From Actinomycetales bacterium (GTDB taxonomy: Bacteria; Actinomycetota; Actinomycetes; Actinomycetales; Dermatophilaceae): a DNA stretch of 64,000 nucleotides. The number at the start of each line of letters is the position of its first letter. The first letter of the stretch is position 1. This document shows, piece after piece, positions 30,232 to 39,025 of this stretch. The stretch covers positions 1-64,000 of the forward strand of contig JADJTP010000003.1 in assembly GCA_016711095.1 (NCBI GenBank). Reading direction: 5' to 3'. The translations under genes and the position numbers were made by a program. The notes beneath the pieces were generated by a model. That model ran no database searches. It was not told the origin of the DNA and was given only the letters and a program-made list of their open reading frames with translations.

Positions 30232-30433
30232 ACTCGTCCTTTCTGAGGAGCCGGACGCAACCGTCCGGCGACGCCCATGCCGGCGGGATGGCCGGATATC
30301 GCCTTAGTCAATCCCCGATAGGAGATGGCGACAGGGAATGGGGTCGTCGTTATCAGATTGTGATCTAGCGACACCTCGTGGGCGGCCTGCCTCACGGGTG
30401 ACTGTGTCAGCTCCCAGCGCGCGGACGACCGGC
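30232..30433. other. Intergenic region between ftsK and the M6 protease gene
   Basis: About 200 nt without a gene. It contains the hairpin GCCGGACG-CAAC-CGTCCGGC at 30250-30269, which would lie in the 5' leader of the protease mRNA. Nothing else was recognised. Both flanking genes are on the minus strand. Confidence 0.5.
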
Positions 30434-33253
30434 TCAGCGGCGGCCGGTGAGCTCCCAGGCGTCCCCGGAGTCGGAGTCGTCGTCCCACTCCTCGACCGCG
30501 CGTCCGTAGGCCGGCCGCGCGGGGTCCTCGGTCAGCGGGTCGGCCGGGTAACGGTTGACCGCGGCCGCCTTGGCACGCGCGTCACCGTCGAGCACGTATG
30601 CCATGTCATCATCACCAGACTCGTCAGCGCCGGCGTCGCGGGTGCCAGGGTCGCCATCGCCGGTGGCGCCACCGGCACCCACCGAAGGCATCTCGTCGCC
30701 GCGTAGGAAGGCCAGCGTCGTGGGCAGGTCGTCGGGCTTGACGAGCACGTCGCGGGCCTTGCTGCCCTCGGACGGTCCGACGATGCCCCGCGATTCGAGT
30801 AGGTCCATCAGCCGGCCGGCCTTGGCGAAGCCGACCCGCAGCTTGCGCTGCAGCATCGACGTCGAGCCGAACTGGGTGGTCACGACGAGCTCGGCGGCCT
30901 GCAAGAGAACCTCCAGGTCGTCGCCGATGTCGTCTTCGACCTGGCGGCCGGCGGTCACGGGGGCGATGACGTCCTCGCGGTATTGCGGCTGAAGTTGCAG
31001 GGTGACCGCCTTGACGACGGCGTGGATCTCCGACTCGGTCACCCACGCCCCTTGGACGCGCATCGGTTTGCTCGAGCCCATCGGCAGGAAGAGCGCATCG
31101 CCCTGTCCGACCAGCTTTTCCGCGCCGGGTTGGTCGAGCACGACGCGGCTGTCAGCCAGCGACGACGTCGCGAACGCCATCCGTGAGGGCACATTGGCCT
31201 TGATGAGGCCGGTGACGACATCGACGCTCGGACGCTGGGTGGCCAACACGAGGTGAATGCCAGCGGCGCGGGCAAGCTGGGTGATCCGGACGATCGACTC
31301 CTCGACGTCGCGGGGGGCGACCATCATCAGGTCGGCGAGCTCGTCGACGATGATGAGCAGGTAGGGGTAGGGAGAGATGACCCGTTCGGACCCGGGCAAC
31401 GGTTTGACCCTGCCCGCGCGGACCGCCTTGTTGAAGTCGTCGATGTGCTTGAAACCGAAGCTGGCCAAGTCGTCGTAGCGCTGCTCCATCTCCCGCACCA
31501 CCCACTGCAGGGCCTCGGCGGCCTTCTTGGGGTTGGTAATGATCGGCGTGATGAGGTGCGGAATGCCGTCGTATGCCGTCAGCTCGACCCGCTTGGGGTC
31601 GACCAGGATCATCCGCACTTCCTCGGGAGTGGCCCGCATGAGGACCGAGGTGATCATCGAGTTGACGAAGCTGCTCTTGCCCGCGCCGGTCGCGCCCGCG
31701 ACGAGCAGGTGAGGCATCTTGGCAAGGTTGGCGATGACGTAACCGCCCTCGACATCCTTGCCGACGCCGATGACCATCGGATGCTCATGGGAACGGGCAG
31801 TCTGGCTTCGCAGCACGTCGCCGAGAGAGACGGTCTCGCGGTCGGTGTTGGGGATCTCGATGCCGATCGCCGACTTGCCGGGGATCGGGCTGAGGATGCG
31901 CACGTCGGCCGAGGCGACGGCATACGCGATGTTCCTGGAGAGCGCTGTGACCCGCTCGACCTTGGTCGCGAGCCCGAGTTCGATCTCATACCGGGTGACG
32001 GTCGGGCCACGGCTGAATCCGGTGACCTGCGCGTCGATCTCGAACTGATCGAAGACCTGGGTGAGGGCTTCGACGACACGGTCGTTGGCGGCCGAGCGGG
32101 CCTTGTGCGGGGCGCCCGGTGCGAGCAGGGCGTTGTCGGGCAGGACGTAGGCGACGTCGCCGGCTAGCGTCAACTGCTCGGCCCGCAGCGGCAGCGTGGT
32201 GGTCGGGGGGGCAACGAGGGCGGCGACCTTCTTCGTGCCTCTGGTGGCGACCGGCGTCGTCGCGGGCGACGCCCCCTGGGTGAGCGTGTCGGCCGCGTCG
32301 ACGCCCGCGGGTCCCGGGTCCGCGTCCGGCGTGCGACGCTGACCGGGGCGCAGCCCCCTGCGGCCCTCACCGGTGACTTCGGCGGCCTTCTCGAAAGCTT
32401 CGCCGCCGATCCGTTCGCCGACGAGGTCGGCGACCCGTACGCGGGGGGTCCGCCCGGCCGCAGCGGCGGGGTCGTCGTGCCCGTCGGCTGCGCTTGAGCT
32501 GCGCCCGACGACGCGGTCACGGATCTGCCGCACGCGCTGGGGGATCATCCGCACCGGGGTCGCCGTCATGACGAGGACGCCGAAGAATCCGAGCATCAGC
32601 AGCAACACGAGTGCACCGGCCGGTGAGACGGCGGAGGCGAGCGGGCTCGCGGCCAGGAAGCCGAGGATGCCCCCGGCGGCTCGCATCGCCTCGGCTCCCC
32701 CGGGAGGCGTCGGTATGCCGTCGGCGAGGTGTGCCAGGCCGCAGGCGGCGAAGGTGACCGCGAGGGTGCCGACGACGATCCGGTTGGTCGCTGCGGCGTC
32801 CTGCGGGGCGCGCAGCACGCGCAGCCCAAAGGCGAGCAAGACCAACGGCAGCGCGTAGGTGATCCGCCCGAAGGTGCCGGCGGTGACCGCGTGGACGACG
32901 TCGCCGACGGCCCCCTGGAACCCCCACCACTCACGGGCGGCTACGAGCACGGCGACGGCGACGAGCAGGAAGCCCAGCCCGTCGCGACGGTGCTCGGGCT
33001 CTAGATCGGCGGCCGACTGCCCGACTCGGCGCACTGCGCCCCCGGCTAGGTGGGAGACCCCTTGCCAGGCACCGCGGACGGCTCGAAGCGGCAGCGGCAT
33101 ACCGCCGTCCCGGGCCCGCCCGGCCACCCGTGGTGAGCGGCTCGGGGTCCTCGTGCGCGCCCGAGTGCCTCCGGTCCGGTTGGAGCCGGCGCGATTCGAC
33201 GTCTTGGCAGACGTCTGGGCGCGCGCTGAGGTGCCCGACGGTCGTGTCGCCAT
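30434..33253 (-). CDS. ftsK: DNA translocase FtsK
   Basis: FtsK/SpoIIIE pumps chromosomal DNA at the septum and orients on polar sequences through a C-terminal winged-helix gamma domain. The protein has 939 residues from ATG 33253 (MATRPSGTS). A basic N-terminus precedes four hydrophobic segments (for example LGFLLVAVAVLVAA and LVLLLMLGFFGVLVM). A linker follows, then the motor domain with Walker A GATGAGKS near residue 520 and Walker B IIVDELADLMM, and the gamma domain near residues 810-870. The octamer CGGCATAC occurs inside the gene, once encoding a rare ATA codon (32713-32720). The gene is divergent from the riboswitch-controlled aminotransferase gene. Confidence 0.95.
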   Translation of the reverse strand: MATRPSGTSARAQTSAKTSNRAGSNRTGGTRARTRTPSRSPRVAGRARDGGMPLPLRAVRGAWQGVSHLAGGAVRRVGQSAADLEPEHRRDGLGFLLVAVAVLVAAREWWGFQGAVGDVVHAVTAGTFGRITYALPLVLLAFGLRVLRAPQDAAATNRIVVGTLAVTFAACGLAHLADGIPTPPGGAEAMRAAGGILGFLAASPLASAVSPAGALVLLLMLGFFGVLVMTATPVRMIPQRVRQIRDRVVGRSSSAADGHDDPAAAAGRTPRVRVADLVGERIGGEAFEKAAEVTGEGRRGLRPGQRRTPDADPGPAGVDAADTLTQGASPATTPVATRGTKKVAALVAPPTTTLPLRAEQLTLAGDVAYVLPDNALLAPGAPHKARSAANDRVVEALTQVFDQFEIDAQVTGFSRGPTVTRYEIELGLATKVERVTALSRNIAYAVASADVRILSPIPGKSAIGIEIPNTDRETVSLGDVLRSQTARSHEHPMVIGVGKDVEGGYVIANLAKMPHLLVAGATGAGKSSFVNSMITSVLMRATPEEVRMILVDPKRVELTAYDGIPHLITPIITNPKKAAEALQWVVREMEQRYDDLASFGFKHIDDFNKAVRAGRVKPLPGSERVISPYPYLLIIVDELADLMMVAPRDVEESIVRITQLARAAGIHLVLATQRPSVDVVTGLIKANVPSRMAFATSSLADSRVVLDQPGAEKLVGQGDALFLPMGSSKPMRVQGAWVTESEIHAVVKAVTLQLQPQYREDVIAPVTAGRQVEDDIGDDLEVLLQAAELVVTTQFGSTSMLQRKLRVGFAKAGRLMDLLESRGIVGPSEGSKARDVLVKPDDLPTTLAFLRGDEMPSVGAGGATGDGDPGTRDAGADESGDDDMAYVLDGDARAKAAAVNRYPADPLTEDPARPAYGRAVEEWDDDSDSGDAWELTGRR

Positions 33254-33359
33254 GTTCCGGAGGGTACGCGAATGCCACGTGAGACACACGCGCCACACGC
33301 GCCACACGTGTTAAGTCGCGCCGGCGGCGTCGCGCGCACGTCCGGCATCCGGACACGGG

Positions 33360-33388
33360 TCGACAGATGTATTACGGCTCCTTATGGT
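33360..33388 (+). promoter_or_regulatory. Candidate promoter of the SAM-IV riboswitch transcript
   Basis: TCGACA (33360-33365) and TATGGT (33383-33388) are separated by 17 nt. A transcript would start near 33395, almost exactly at the first base of the riboswitch (33397). This agreement is the main support for the call. Confidence 0.5.
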
Positions 33389-33396
33389 TCCTCCTA

Positions 33397-33512
33397 GGTC
33401 ATGAGTGCCAGCACGTAGCCCCGGCTCGCTGGCCGGCAACCCTCCTCCGCGGCGGGGTGCTCCGGGTGACGACCTGGCCACGCGCCGGACATCGGCGAGT
33501 GGCAAGCGCGGA
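33397..33512 (+). promoter_or_regulatory. SAM-IV-type riboswitch
   Basis: The RNA opens GGTCATGAGTGCCAGC, continues CCCCGGCTCGCTGGCCGG then CAACCCTCC, GGCGGGGTGCTCCGGGTGA and CGACCTGG. It closes with GGCAAGCGCGG, in the order of the actinobacterial SAM-IV aptamer as I remember it. The first and CGACCT segments form P1, and the 3' GGCAAGCGC element belongs to the SAM-IV pseudoknot. The 35 nt to the start codon hold a small GGACCT/AGGTCC hairpin and the ribosome site GGAG with no T tract, so translational control is likelier than termination. It precedes a cysteine desulfurase-like gene, a sulfur-metabolism target. Confidence 0.85.
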
Positions 33513-33547
33513 CCTGCCTGAAGGTCCACAGATCTGCAGGAGCACTC

Positions 33548-35023
33548 ATGAGCACCCTCGCCGCCGTCACGACGAACGCATCCCCAGGTAACCCCCGTGG
33601 TAACCCGCCTGGAAACCTAACCGGCACCCAACTAGGCAGCCAACTGGGCAGCCAACGCGGCGACCTGCGCGCGGTCTGCACCACCCGCCTGCCGGCCACC
33701 ACCGCCGACCGACTGCTCGTGCCCACCTCGGCCGGGCCCCGGGACTACGCGAACCTCGACCACGCCGCCTCGACTCCCGCGCTCGTCGCGGTCGCGGAGG
33801 CCGTCGAGCGCACCCTGCGCACCTATGCCTCAGTGCACCGCGGCAATGGGTACGCGAGTCGGGTGACGAGTGCGTGGTACGAGCAGGCCCGCGAGCAGGT
33901 GGCGCGGTTCGTCGGCGCGCGCCCTGCTCTCGACGGGCCAGACGGGCCAGACGGGCAGGTCGGCGATGTCGTCATCTTCACCCGCACGACGACCGACTCG
34001 TGGAACCTGCTGGCCCGGGCACTGCCGGCTGACACGACCGTGGTCGTCTTCGCCTCCGAGCACCACTCCACCCTGCTCCCCTGGGGCGCCCGCTCCACCG
34101 GAGCCACCGTCACCCTGCCCGTGCCACGGACCGTCGCCGACGGCCTGGATTGGTTGGACAGCGCGTTGGCGACCGTGACCAGCGAGCACACCCTTGTCGT
34201 CGTCGCAGGCGCCTCCAACGTCACCGGCGAGGTGTGGCCGGTGGAGGCGATCACGCGGCTGGCCCACCGGTACGGAGCGCGGGTCGCGCTCGACGCCGCC
34301 CAGCTCGCTCCTCACCGGCGGATCGACCTGGCGGCATCCGGGGTCGACTATGTCGCGTTCTCCGGCCACAAGCTCTATGCCCCTTACGGCGCGGGCGTGT
34401 TGGCCGGTCGTGCCGACTGGCTCGACGCCGCACAGCCCTATCTCGTCGGCGGTGGCGCGACCTCGCGGGTCGACCAGTGCGGCGTCACCTGGGCAACGGG
34501 GGCGGCCCGGCACGAGGGGGGCAGCCCCAACGTCGTCGGGGCCGTCGCCCTGGCTGCGGCGTGCGCCGTGCTCGAGGAGCACCGCGAGGACCTCGCCCGC
34601 TTCGAGCACCTGCTCGCCGAGCGCTTGCGCCGCGGCCTCGATTCGATCCCCGGGGTGCACACCCACTCGCTCTTCGGGCCTGGATCCGACCGGGTCGGCG
34701 TCGTGGCGTTCACGATCGACGGACTCGACTCCTCGCTCGTATCGACCGCGCTGTCGGTCGAGCACGGCATCGGCGTCCGCGACGGCAAGTTCTGCGCCCA
34801 CCCGCTCGTTGATGCCCTGTTGGCCGACGGCGACGAAGGCACGCCGACGACCGCAGTCCGCGCCAGCATCGGCCTGGCGTCCCGGCCCGAGCACGTCGAG
34901 CGGCTCGTCGCCGCGGTGGCCGGGCTCGCGGCATCCGGGCCAGGGTTGGCCTACACGCGCGGCACCCAGGGCTGGGAGCCGCGGGATGACCCCCGCGACG
35001 TGGCACTCCCGCGCCCCTGGTGA
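33548..35023 (+). CDS. Cysteine desulfurase-like class V aminotransferase
   Basis: This PLP enzyme of the NifS/SufS fold has 491 residues. The PLP lysine is K275 (FSGHKLYAP), the cofactor-stacking His is in SEHHS (172-173) and the substrate region is LDHAASTP. A cysteine at the SufS catalytic position (C416, GKFCAHPL) suggests a true desulfurase or selenocysteine-lyase-like activity. The first 45 residues are a low-complexity leader with NPRGNPPGN and QLGSQLGSQ repeats. Control by a SAM-IV riboswitch indicates repression when SAM is plentiful, so a role in sulfur supply for methionine and SAM is likely. The precise substrate is not proven. Confidence 0.85.
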   Translation: MSTLAAVTTNASPGNPRGNPPGNLTGTQLGSQLGSQRGDLRAVCTTRLPATTADRLLVPTSAGPRDYANLDHAASTPALVAVAEAVERTLRTYASVHRGNGYASRVTSAWYEQAREQVARFVGARPALDGPDGPDGQVGDVVIFTRTTTDSWNLLARALPADTTVVVFASEHHSTLLPWGARSTGATVTLPVPRTVADGLDWLDSALATVTSEHTLVVVAGASNVTGEVWPVEAITRLAHRYGARVALDAAQLAPHRRIDLAASGVDYVAFSGHKLYAPYGAGVLAGRADWLDAAQPYLVGGGATSRVDQCGVTWATGAARHEGGSPNVVGAVALAAACAVLEEHREDLARFEHLLAERLRRGLDSIPGVHTHSLFGPGSDRVGVVAFTIDGLDSSLVSTALSVEHGIGVRDGKFCAHPLVDALLADGDEGTPTTAVRASIGLASRPEHVERLVAAVAGLAASGPGLAYTRGTQGWEPRDDPRDVALPRPW

Positions 35024-35029
35024 GACCGG

Positions 35030-36715
35030 TCAGGCCTCGATGACGATCGGGATGATCATCGGGCGTCGGCGGATCTTGCCACCCACCCATCCGCCGACGG
35101 CGCGCCGGATCACCTGCTGAAGCTGAAGTTCGTCGGTGATGCCCTTTGCGGTCGCCTCGATGAGTGCGGCCTCGACCTTGGGGATGACCTGGGCGAAGAT
35201 CTGCTCGTCCTCGGCGAAACCACGGGTGGTGATCTCCGGACCTGCGGCGATCTTGCCGGTGGCGGCGTCGATGACGACGATGCAGGTGATGAAGCCTTCG
35301 TCGCGCAGGATGCGGCGATCTTTGAGCAGGGCCTCGTCGGCGCCCCCGACCGAGGAACCGTCGACGTAGACATATCCGCCGGGGACCGCTCCGACGATCG
35401 ACGCGACGCCGTCGACGAGGTCGATGACGACCCCGTCCTCGGCGAGCAGCACCCGCTCGCGCGGAATACCGGTCGCGACGGCCAACTCGGCGTTGGCGAA
35501 CATGTGGCGCCACTCGCCGTGCACCGGGAGCACGTTGCGGGGGCGGACGATGTTGTAGCAGTAGGTGAGCTCACCAGCCGAAGCGTGCCCGGAGACATGG
35601 ACGTTGGCGTTGCCCTTGTGCACGACGTTGGCGCCCAGGCGCATGAGGCCGTTGATGACCCGATAGACCGCGTTCTCGTTGCCGGGAATGAGCGAGCTGG
35701 CCAGCAGGACCGTGTCGCCCTTGCCGACGTCGATCTGGTGGTTGCGACCGGCCATCCGGGCCAGAGCCGCCATCGGCTCGCCCTGGCTGCCGGTGCACAC
35801 GAGCACCACCTGGTCGTCGGGCAGATTGTCCAGACGCTTGGCATCGACCAACACGTCGGCGGGCACGTGCAGGTAGCCGAGGTCCGCGGCGATCGTCATG
35901 GTGCGCACCATGGACCGGCCGACGAAGGCGACCTTTCGGCCGGCCTTGTCGGCCGCGTCGAGCACCTGCTGGACACGGTGGACGTGCGAAGAGAAGCACG
36001 CGACAACGATCCGGCGCTCGGCGTGGCGGAAGACCTTGTCGATGACCGAGGAGATATCGCGCTCGCGCTCGGTGAAGCCCGGGATATCGGCGTTCGTCGA
36101 GTCCGTGAGGAAGAGGTCTACGCCCTCCTCGCCGAGGCGAGCGAAGGACCGCAGGTCGGTGATGCGCCCATCCAGGGGCAGTTGGTCCATCTTGAAGTCA
36201 CCGGTGTGCAACACCGACCCGGCGGCCGTGCGGACCATGACGGCCAGCGCGTCCGGGATCGAGTGGTTGACGGCGACGAACTCGCACTCGAAGGCCCCGA
36301 GTCGTTCCCGCTGCCCTTCGGCGACGGTGAGCGTGTAGGGGGTGATCCGGTGTTCTTTGAGCTTGGCCTCAACCAGGGCGAGGGTGAGCCGCGAGCCGAT
36401 CAGCGGGATGTCGCGCTTGCGGGCGAGCAGGAACGGCACGGCGCCGATGTGGTCCTCGTGACCGTGGGTGAGGACGATCGCCTCGATGTCGTCCAAGCGC
36501 CCGTCGAGATAGGAGAAGTCGGGCAGGATGAGGTCGACACCGGGGTGGTGTTCGTCGGGGAAAAGCACCCCGCAGTCGATGATGAGCAGACGACCGGCCG
36601 TCTCGAGGACGGCCATGTTGCGCCCGATCTCGCCGAGGCCGCCCAGGGCGACGAAGCGCAGGCCGCCCTCGGGGACCGGTGGCGGCAGGGTGAGCTCGGG
36701 ATGCGGGTGGCTCAC
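35030..36715 (-). CDS. rnj: Ribonuclease J
   Basis: RNase J is a metallo-beta-lactamase/beta-CASP nuclease with endo- and 5'-3' exonuclease activity in mRNA decay and rRNA maturation. The HxHxDH metal motif is THGHEDHIG (H84, H86, D88, H89). HTGDFKMD and the beta-CASP motif region (CFSSHVHRVQQ, SGHASAGE) follow. Length is 561 residues. The start is a GTG at 36715 whose sequence overlaps the dapA stop (GTGA), the conserved actinobacterial dapA-rnj coupling. It converges with the cysteine desulfurase-like gene. Confidence 0.95.
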   Translation of the reverse strand: MSHPHPELTLPPPVPEGGLRFVALGGLGEIGRNMAVLETAGRLLIIDCGVLFPDEHHPGVDLILPDFSYLDGRLDDIEAIVLTHGHEDHIGAVPFLLARKRDIPLIGSRLTLALVEAKLKEHRITPYTLTVAEGQRERLGAFECEFVAVNHSIPDALAVMVRTAAGSVLHTGDFKMDQLPLDGRITDLRSFARLGEEGVDLFLTDSTNADIPGFTERERDISSVIDKVFRHAERRIVVACFSSHVHRVQQVLDAADKAGRKVAFVGRSMVRTMTIAADLGYLHVPADVLVDAKRLDNLPDDQVVLVCTGSQGEPMAALARMAGRNHQIDVGKGDTVLLASSLIPGNENAVYRVINGLMRLGANVVHKGNANVHVSGHASAGELTYCYNIVRPRNVLPVHGEWRHMFANAELAVATGIPRERVLLAEDGVVIDLVDGVASIVGAVPGGYVYVDGSSVGGADEALLKDRRILRDEGFITCIVVIDAATGKIAAGPEITTRGFAEDEQIFAQVIPKVEAALIEATAKGITDELQLQQVIRRAVGGWVGGKIRRRPMIIPIVIEA

Positions 36716-37605
36716 GAGGTCAGGATCCCTGACGCTGCCAGTCCGGTGCGCAGCTTGTCCAGATGCTCCGGCGGGGATTCAACAAGCGGCAGCCGGACGA
36801 ATGCCGAGTCGATGACCCCGAGCTCGACCAGCGCGGCCTTGGCCATGATCGCTCCCTGGCTGGTGTTCATCAGCGCGTCGACGAGCGGGACGAGGCGCCG
36901 GTGGATGGCTCGGGCCTCGGGCAGGTCGCCGCGCTCGACGGCGCGGACCATCGCGGCATACGAGTCGCCGGCCACGTGGCCGACGACCGACACGATGCCG
37001 ACCGCACCTTGGGCGAGGTGGGCGAGATTGAGCACGTCGTCGCCGGAATACCACTGCAAGTCGGTCTCGCGCATCACGTGCGTCGCCGCCCATAGCTCGC
37101 CCTTGGCGTCCTTGACGGCGACGATGCGGGGATGCTCGGCCAGCCGCACGAGGGTCTCGGTGAGGATCGGTATGCCGCTGCGCCCCGGGATGTCATAGAC
37201 GAGGACCGGCAAGTCGGTGGCATCGGCGACCGCGTTGAAATGGGCGACCAGTCCCGGTTGAGTCGGCTTGTTGTAATACGGCGTCACGACAAGCAGCCCG
37301 TGAGCGCCGGCGGCCGCCGCGCGCTTAGCCATCTCGATGCTGTGCGCGGTGTCGTTCGAGCCGACCCCGGCGAGAACGACCCCCCGGTCGCCGACATGCT
37401 TGGCGACCAGCTCGATGACGTGGATGCTCTCGTCGGAGGTCAGAGTGGACGATTCCCCGGTTGTGCCGTTGACGACGATGCCGTCGTGGCTGTGATCGAG
37501 CAGGTGCTCGGCAACCCGAAGCACACCGGCGTCGTCGACGGCCCCATCGGGAGTCATCGGGGTGACCATCGCAGTGAGGACGCGTCCGAAGATCGGGTCA
37601 GTCAT
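36712..37605 (-). CDS. dapA: 4-hydroxy-tetrahydrodipicolinate synthase
   Basis: DapA condenses pyruvate and aspartate semialdehyde in lysine/DAP synthesis. The protein has 297 residues from ATG 37605 (MTDPIFGRVLTAM). The pyruvate-Schiff-base lysine is K165 (AVKDAKGE), the catalytic tyrosine Y137 (VYDIPGRSG), and GTTGE sits near residue 48. Longer in-frame starts upstream are not conserved. It lies upstream of rnj with a 4-nt overlap and is divergent from thyA. A GIP segment uses a rare ATA codon within the octamer CGGCATAC (37170-37177). Confidence 0.95.
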   Translation of the reverse strand: MTDPIFGRVLTAMVTPMTPDGAVDDAGVLRVAEHLLDHSHDGIVVNGTTGESSTLTSDESIHVIELVAKHVGDRGVVLAGVGSNDTAHSIEMAKRAAAAGAHGLLVVTPYYNKPTQPGLVAHFNAVADATDLPVLVYDIPGRSGIPILTETLVRLAEHPRIVAVKDAKGELWAATHVMRETDLQWYSGDDVLNLAHLAQGAVGIVSVVGHVAGDSYAAMVRAVERGDLPEARAIHRRLVPLVDALMNTSQGAIMAKAALVELGVIDSAFVRLPLVESPPEHLDKLRTGLAASGILTS

Positions 37606-37681
37606 GGGCGTCAGGCTATCCCGGATGCTGCAGGGTCCTGGCAGCGCCGCCACGTCCCGGTCGCCCCTGTAGCGTGCTGAC

Positions 37682-38530
37682 GTGCGCCAGTACCTCGACC
37701 TGCTTGACCATGTCCTCACTGCCGGAGTGGACAAGTCCGACCGCACCGGCACCGGCACTCGAAGCGTCTTCGGTCACCAGATGCGCTTCGACCTCGCCGA
37801 CGGGTTCCCCCTGCTCACGACCAAGCGGCTGCATACCAGATCGATCGTCGGCGAGCTGCTGTGGTTTCTGCGCGGTGACACCAACGTGCGCTGGCTGCAC
37901 GAGCGTGGCATCACGATCTGGGACGAGTGGGCCGATGCCGACGGCGAGCTCGGCCCCGTCTATGGCCGCCAGTGGCGAGCCTGGGGCACTCCCGACGGGC
38001 GCACGATCGACCAGATCACCCGGGTCGTCAGCTCGATACGCACCAATCCCGACTCCCGCCGGCACATCGTCTCTGCCTGGAACGTCGCCGACGTCGACGC
38101 CATGGCACTGCCCCCCTGCCATGCGCTCTTTCAGTTCTACGTCCGCCCCGACACCTCCCCAGCGGCCACCCAGGCGCAGGCGGCGGGCGAGCACACGGCA
38201 TACCCGGCGTTCTTGGACTGTCAGCTCTATCAGCGCTCGGCCGACGTCTTCCTCGGGGTGCCCTTCAACATCGCCTCCTACGCTCTGCTCACCGCGATGG
38301 TCGCGCAGGTGACCGGCCTGCGGCCCGGCCATTTCGTGCACACGCTCGGCGACGCGCACCTCTATCGCAACCACGTCGAGCAGGCGCGCTTGCAACTGAC
38401 CCGAGTGCCGCGGGCGCTACCTACGCTGCGGCTGACCCCTGGCAGGGCCGTGGATGCCTTCGACCTCGCTGACATCGAGATCGTCGGCTATGACCCACAT
38501 CCGGGCATCAAGGCCCCCATCGCCGTGTGA
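37682..38530 (+). CDS. thyA: Thymidylate synthase ThyA with an internal insertion
   Basis: ThyA methylates dUMP to dTMP using methylene-tetrahydrofolate, producing dihydrofolate that the adjacent FolA reduces. The product has 282 residues from GTG 37682. The catalytic cysteine is C146 ([12 protein letters not shown]), followed after an insertion by [18 protein letters not shown]. Residues 155-177, about 18 more than in E. coli or M. tuberculosis ThyA, form an Ala/Gln/Thr-rich loop where the family has a short turn. The genome's frequent octamer lies in this insert. All other family motifs are intact, so activity is expected. It forms a pair with folA 24 nt downstream. Confidence 0.94.
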   Translation: MRQYLDLLDHVLTAGVDKSDRTGTGTRSVFGHQMRFDLADGFPLLTTKRLHTRSIVGELLWFLRGDTNVRWLHERGITIWDEWADADGELGPVYGRQWRAWGTPDGRTIDQITRVVSSIRTNPDSRRHIVSAWNVADVDAMALPPCHALFQFYVRPDTSPAATQAQAAGEHTAYPAFLDCQLYQRSADVFLGVPFNIASYALLTAMVAQVTGLRPGHFVHTLGDAHLYRNHVEQARLQLTRVPRALPTLRLTPGRAVDAFDLADIEIVGYDPHPGIKAPIAV

Positions 38531-38554
38531 CGGCGTCGGTGCGAGACTGGCCAT

Positions 38555-39025
38555 ATGAGCGTGGCAATGATCGCGGCCGTGGCCCGGGGCGGGGTCATCG
38601 GAGACGGACGCCGGATGCCGTGGCACCTGCCCGAGGACCTTGCCCACTTCAAGCACACGACGATGGGCCACACCCTGCTCATGGGTCGGCGCACGTTTGA
38701 TTCGATCGGTCGTGCTCTGCCGGGGCGACGGACAGTCGTGCTCACCCGCGATCCCACCTGGGCGCACGCCGACGTCGAGGCGGCTCATTCCTTCGCCGAG
38801 GGGCTCGCCCTCGCCGGCCCGACGGAGCTGTGGGTCGCCGGCGGCGGTGAGGTCTATCGGCTGGCGATGCCTTATGCCACCCGCCTGGTCATCACCGAGA
38901 TCGACCAAGACGCCGACGGGTCGGTCACCTTTCCGCAGATCGACCCCGCCGAGTGGAGCGAAACCGCCCGTATGCCGCGGGACGGTTTCGCTTTCGTCCA
39001 CTACGAGCGACGTCAGGCGTCGTAG
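38555..39025 (+). CDS. folA: Dihydrofolate reductase
   Basis: DHFR regenerates tetrahydrofolate. The product has 156 residues from ATG 38555. Recognisable are IAAVARGGVIGDGRRMPWHL (substrate/Met20 loop), the acidic residue in PEDLAHFK, GRRTFDSIG and the NADPH-binding VAGGGEVY. It is paired with thyA upstream. The stop overlaps the 3' end of the convergent paaE by 13 nt. Confidence 0.94.
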   Translation: MSVAMIAAVARGGVIGDGRRMPWHLPEDLAHFKHTTMGHTLLMGRRTFDSIGRALPGRRTVVLTRDPTWAHADVEAAHSFAEGLALAGPTELWVAGGGEVYRLAMPYATRLVITEIDQDADGSVTFPQIDPAEWSETARMPRDGFAFVHYERRQAS

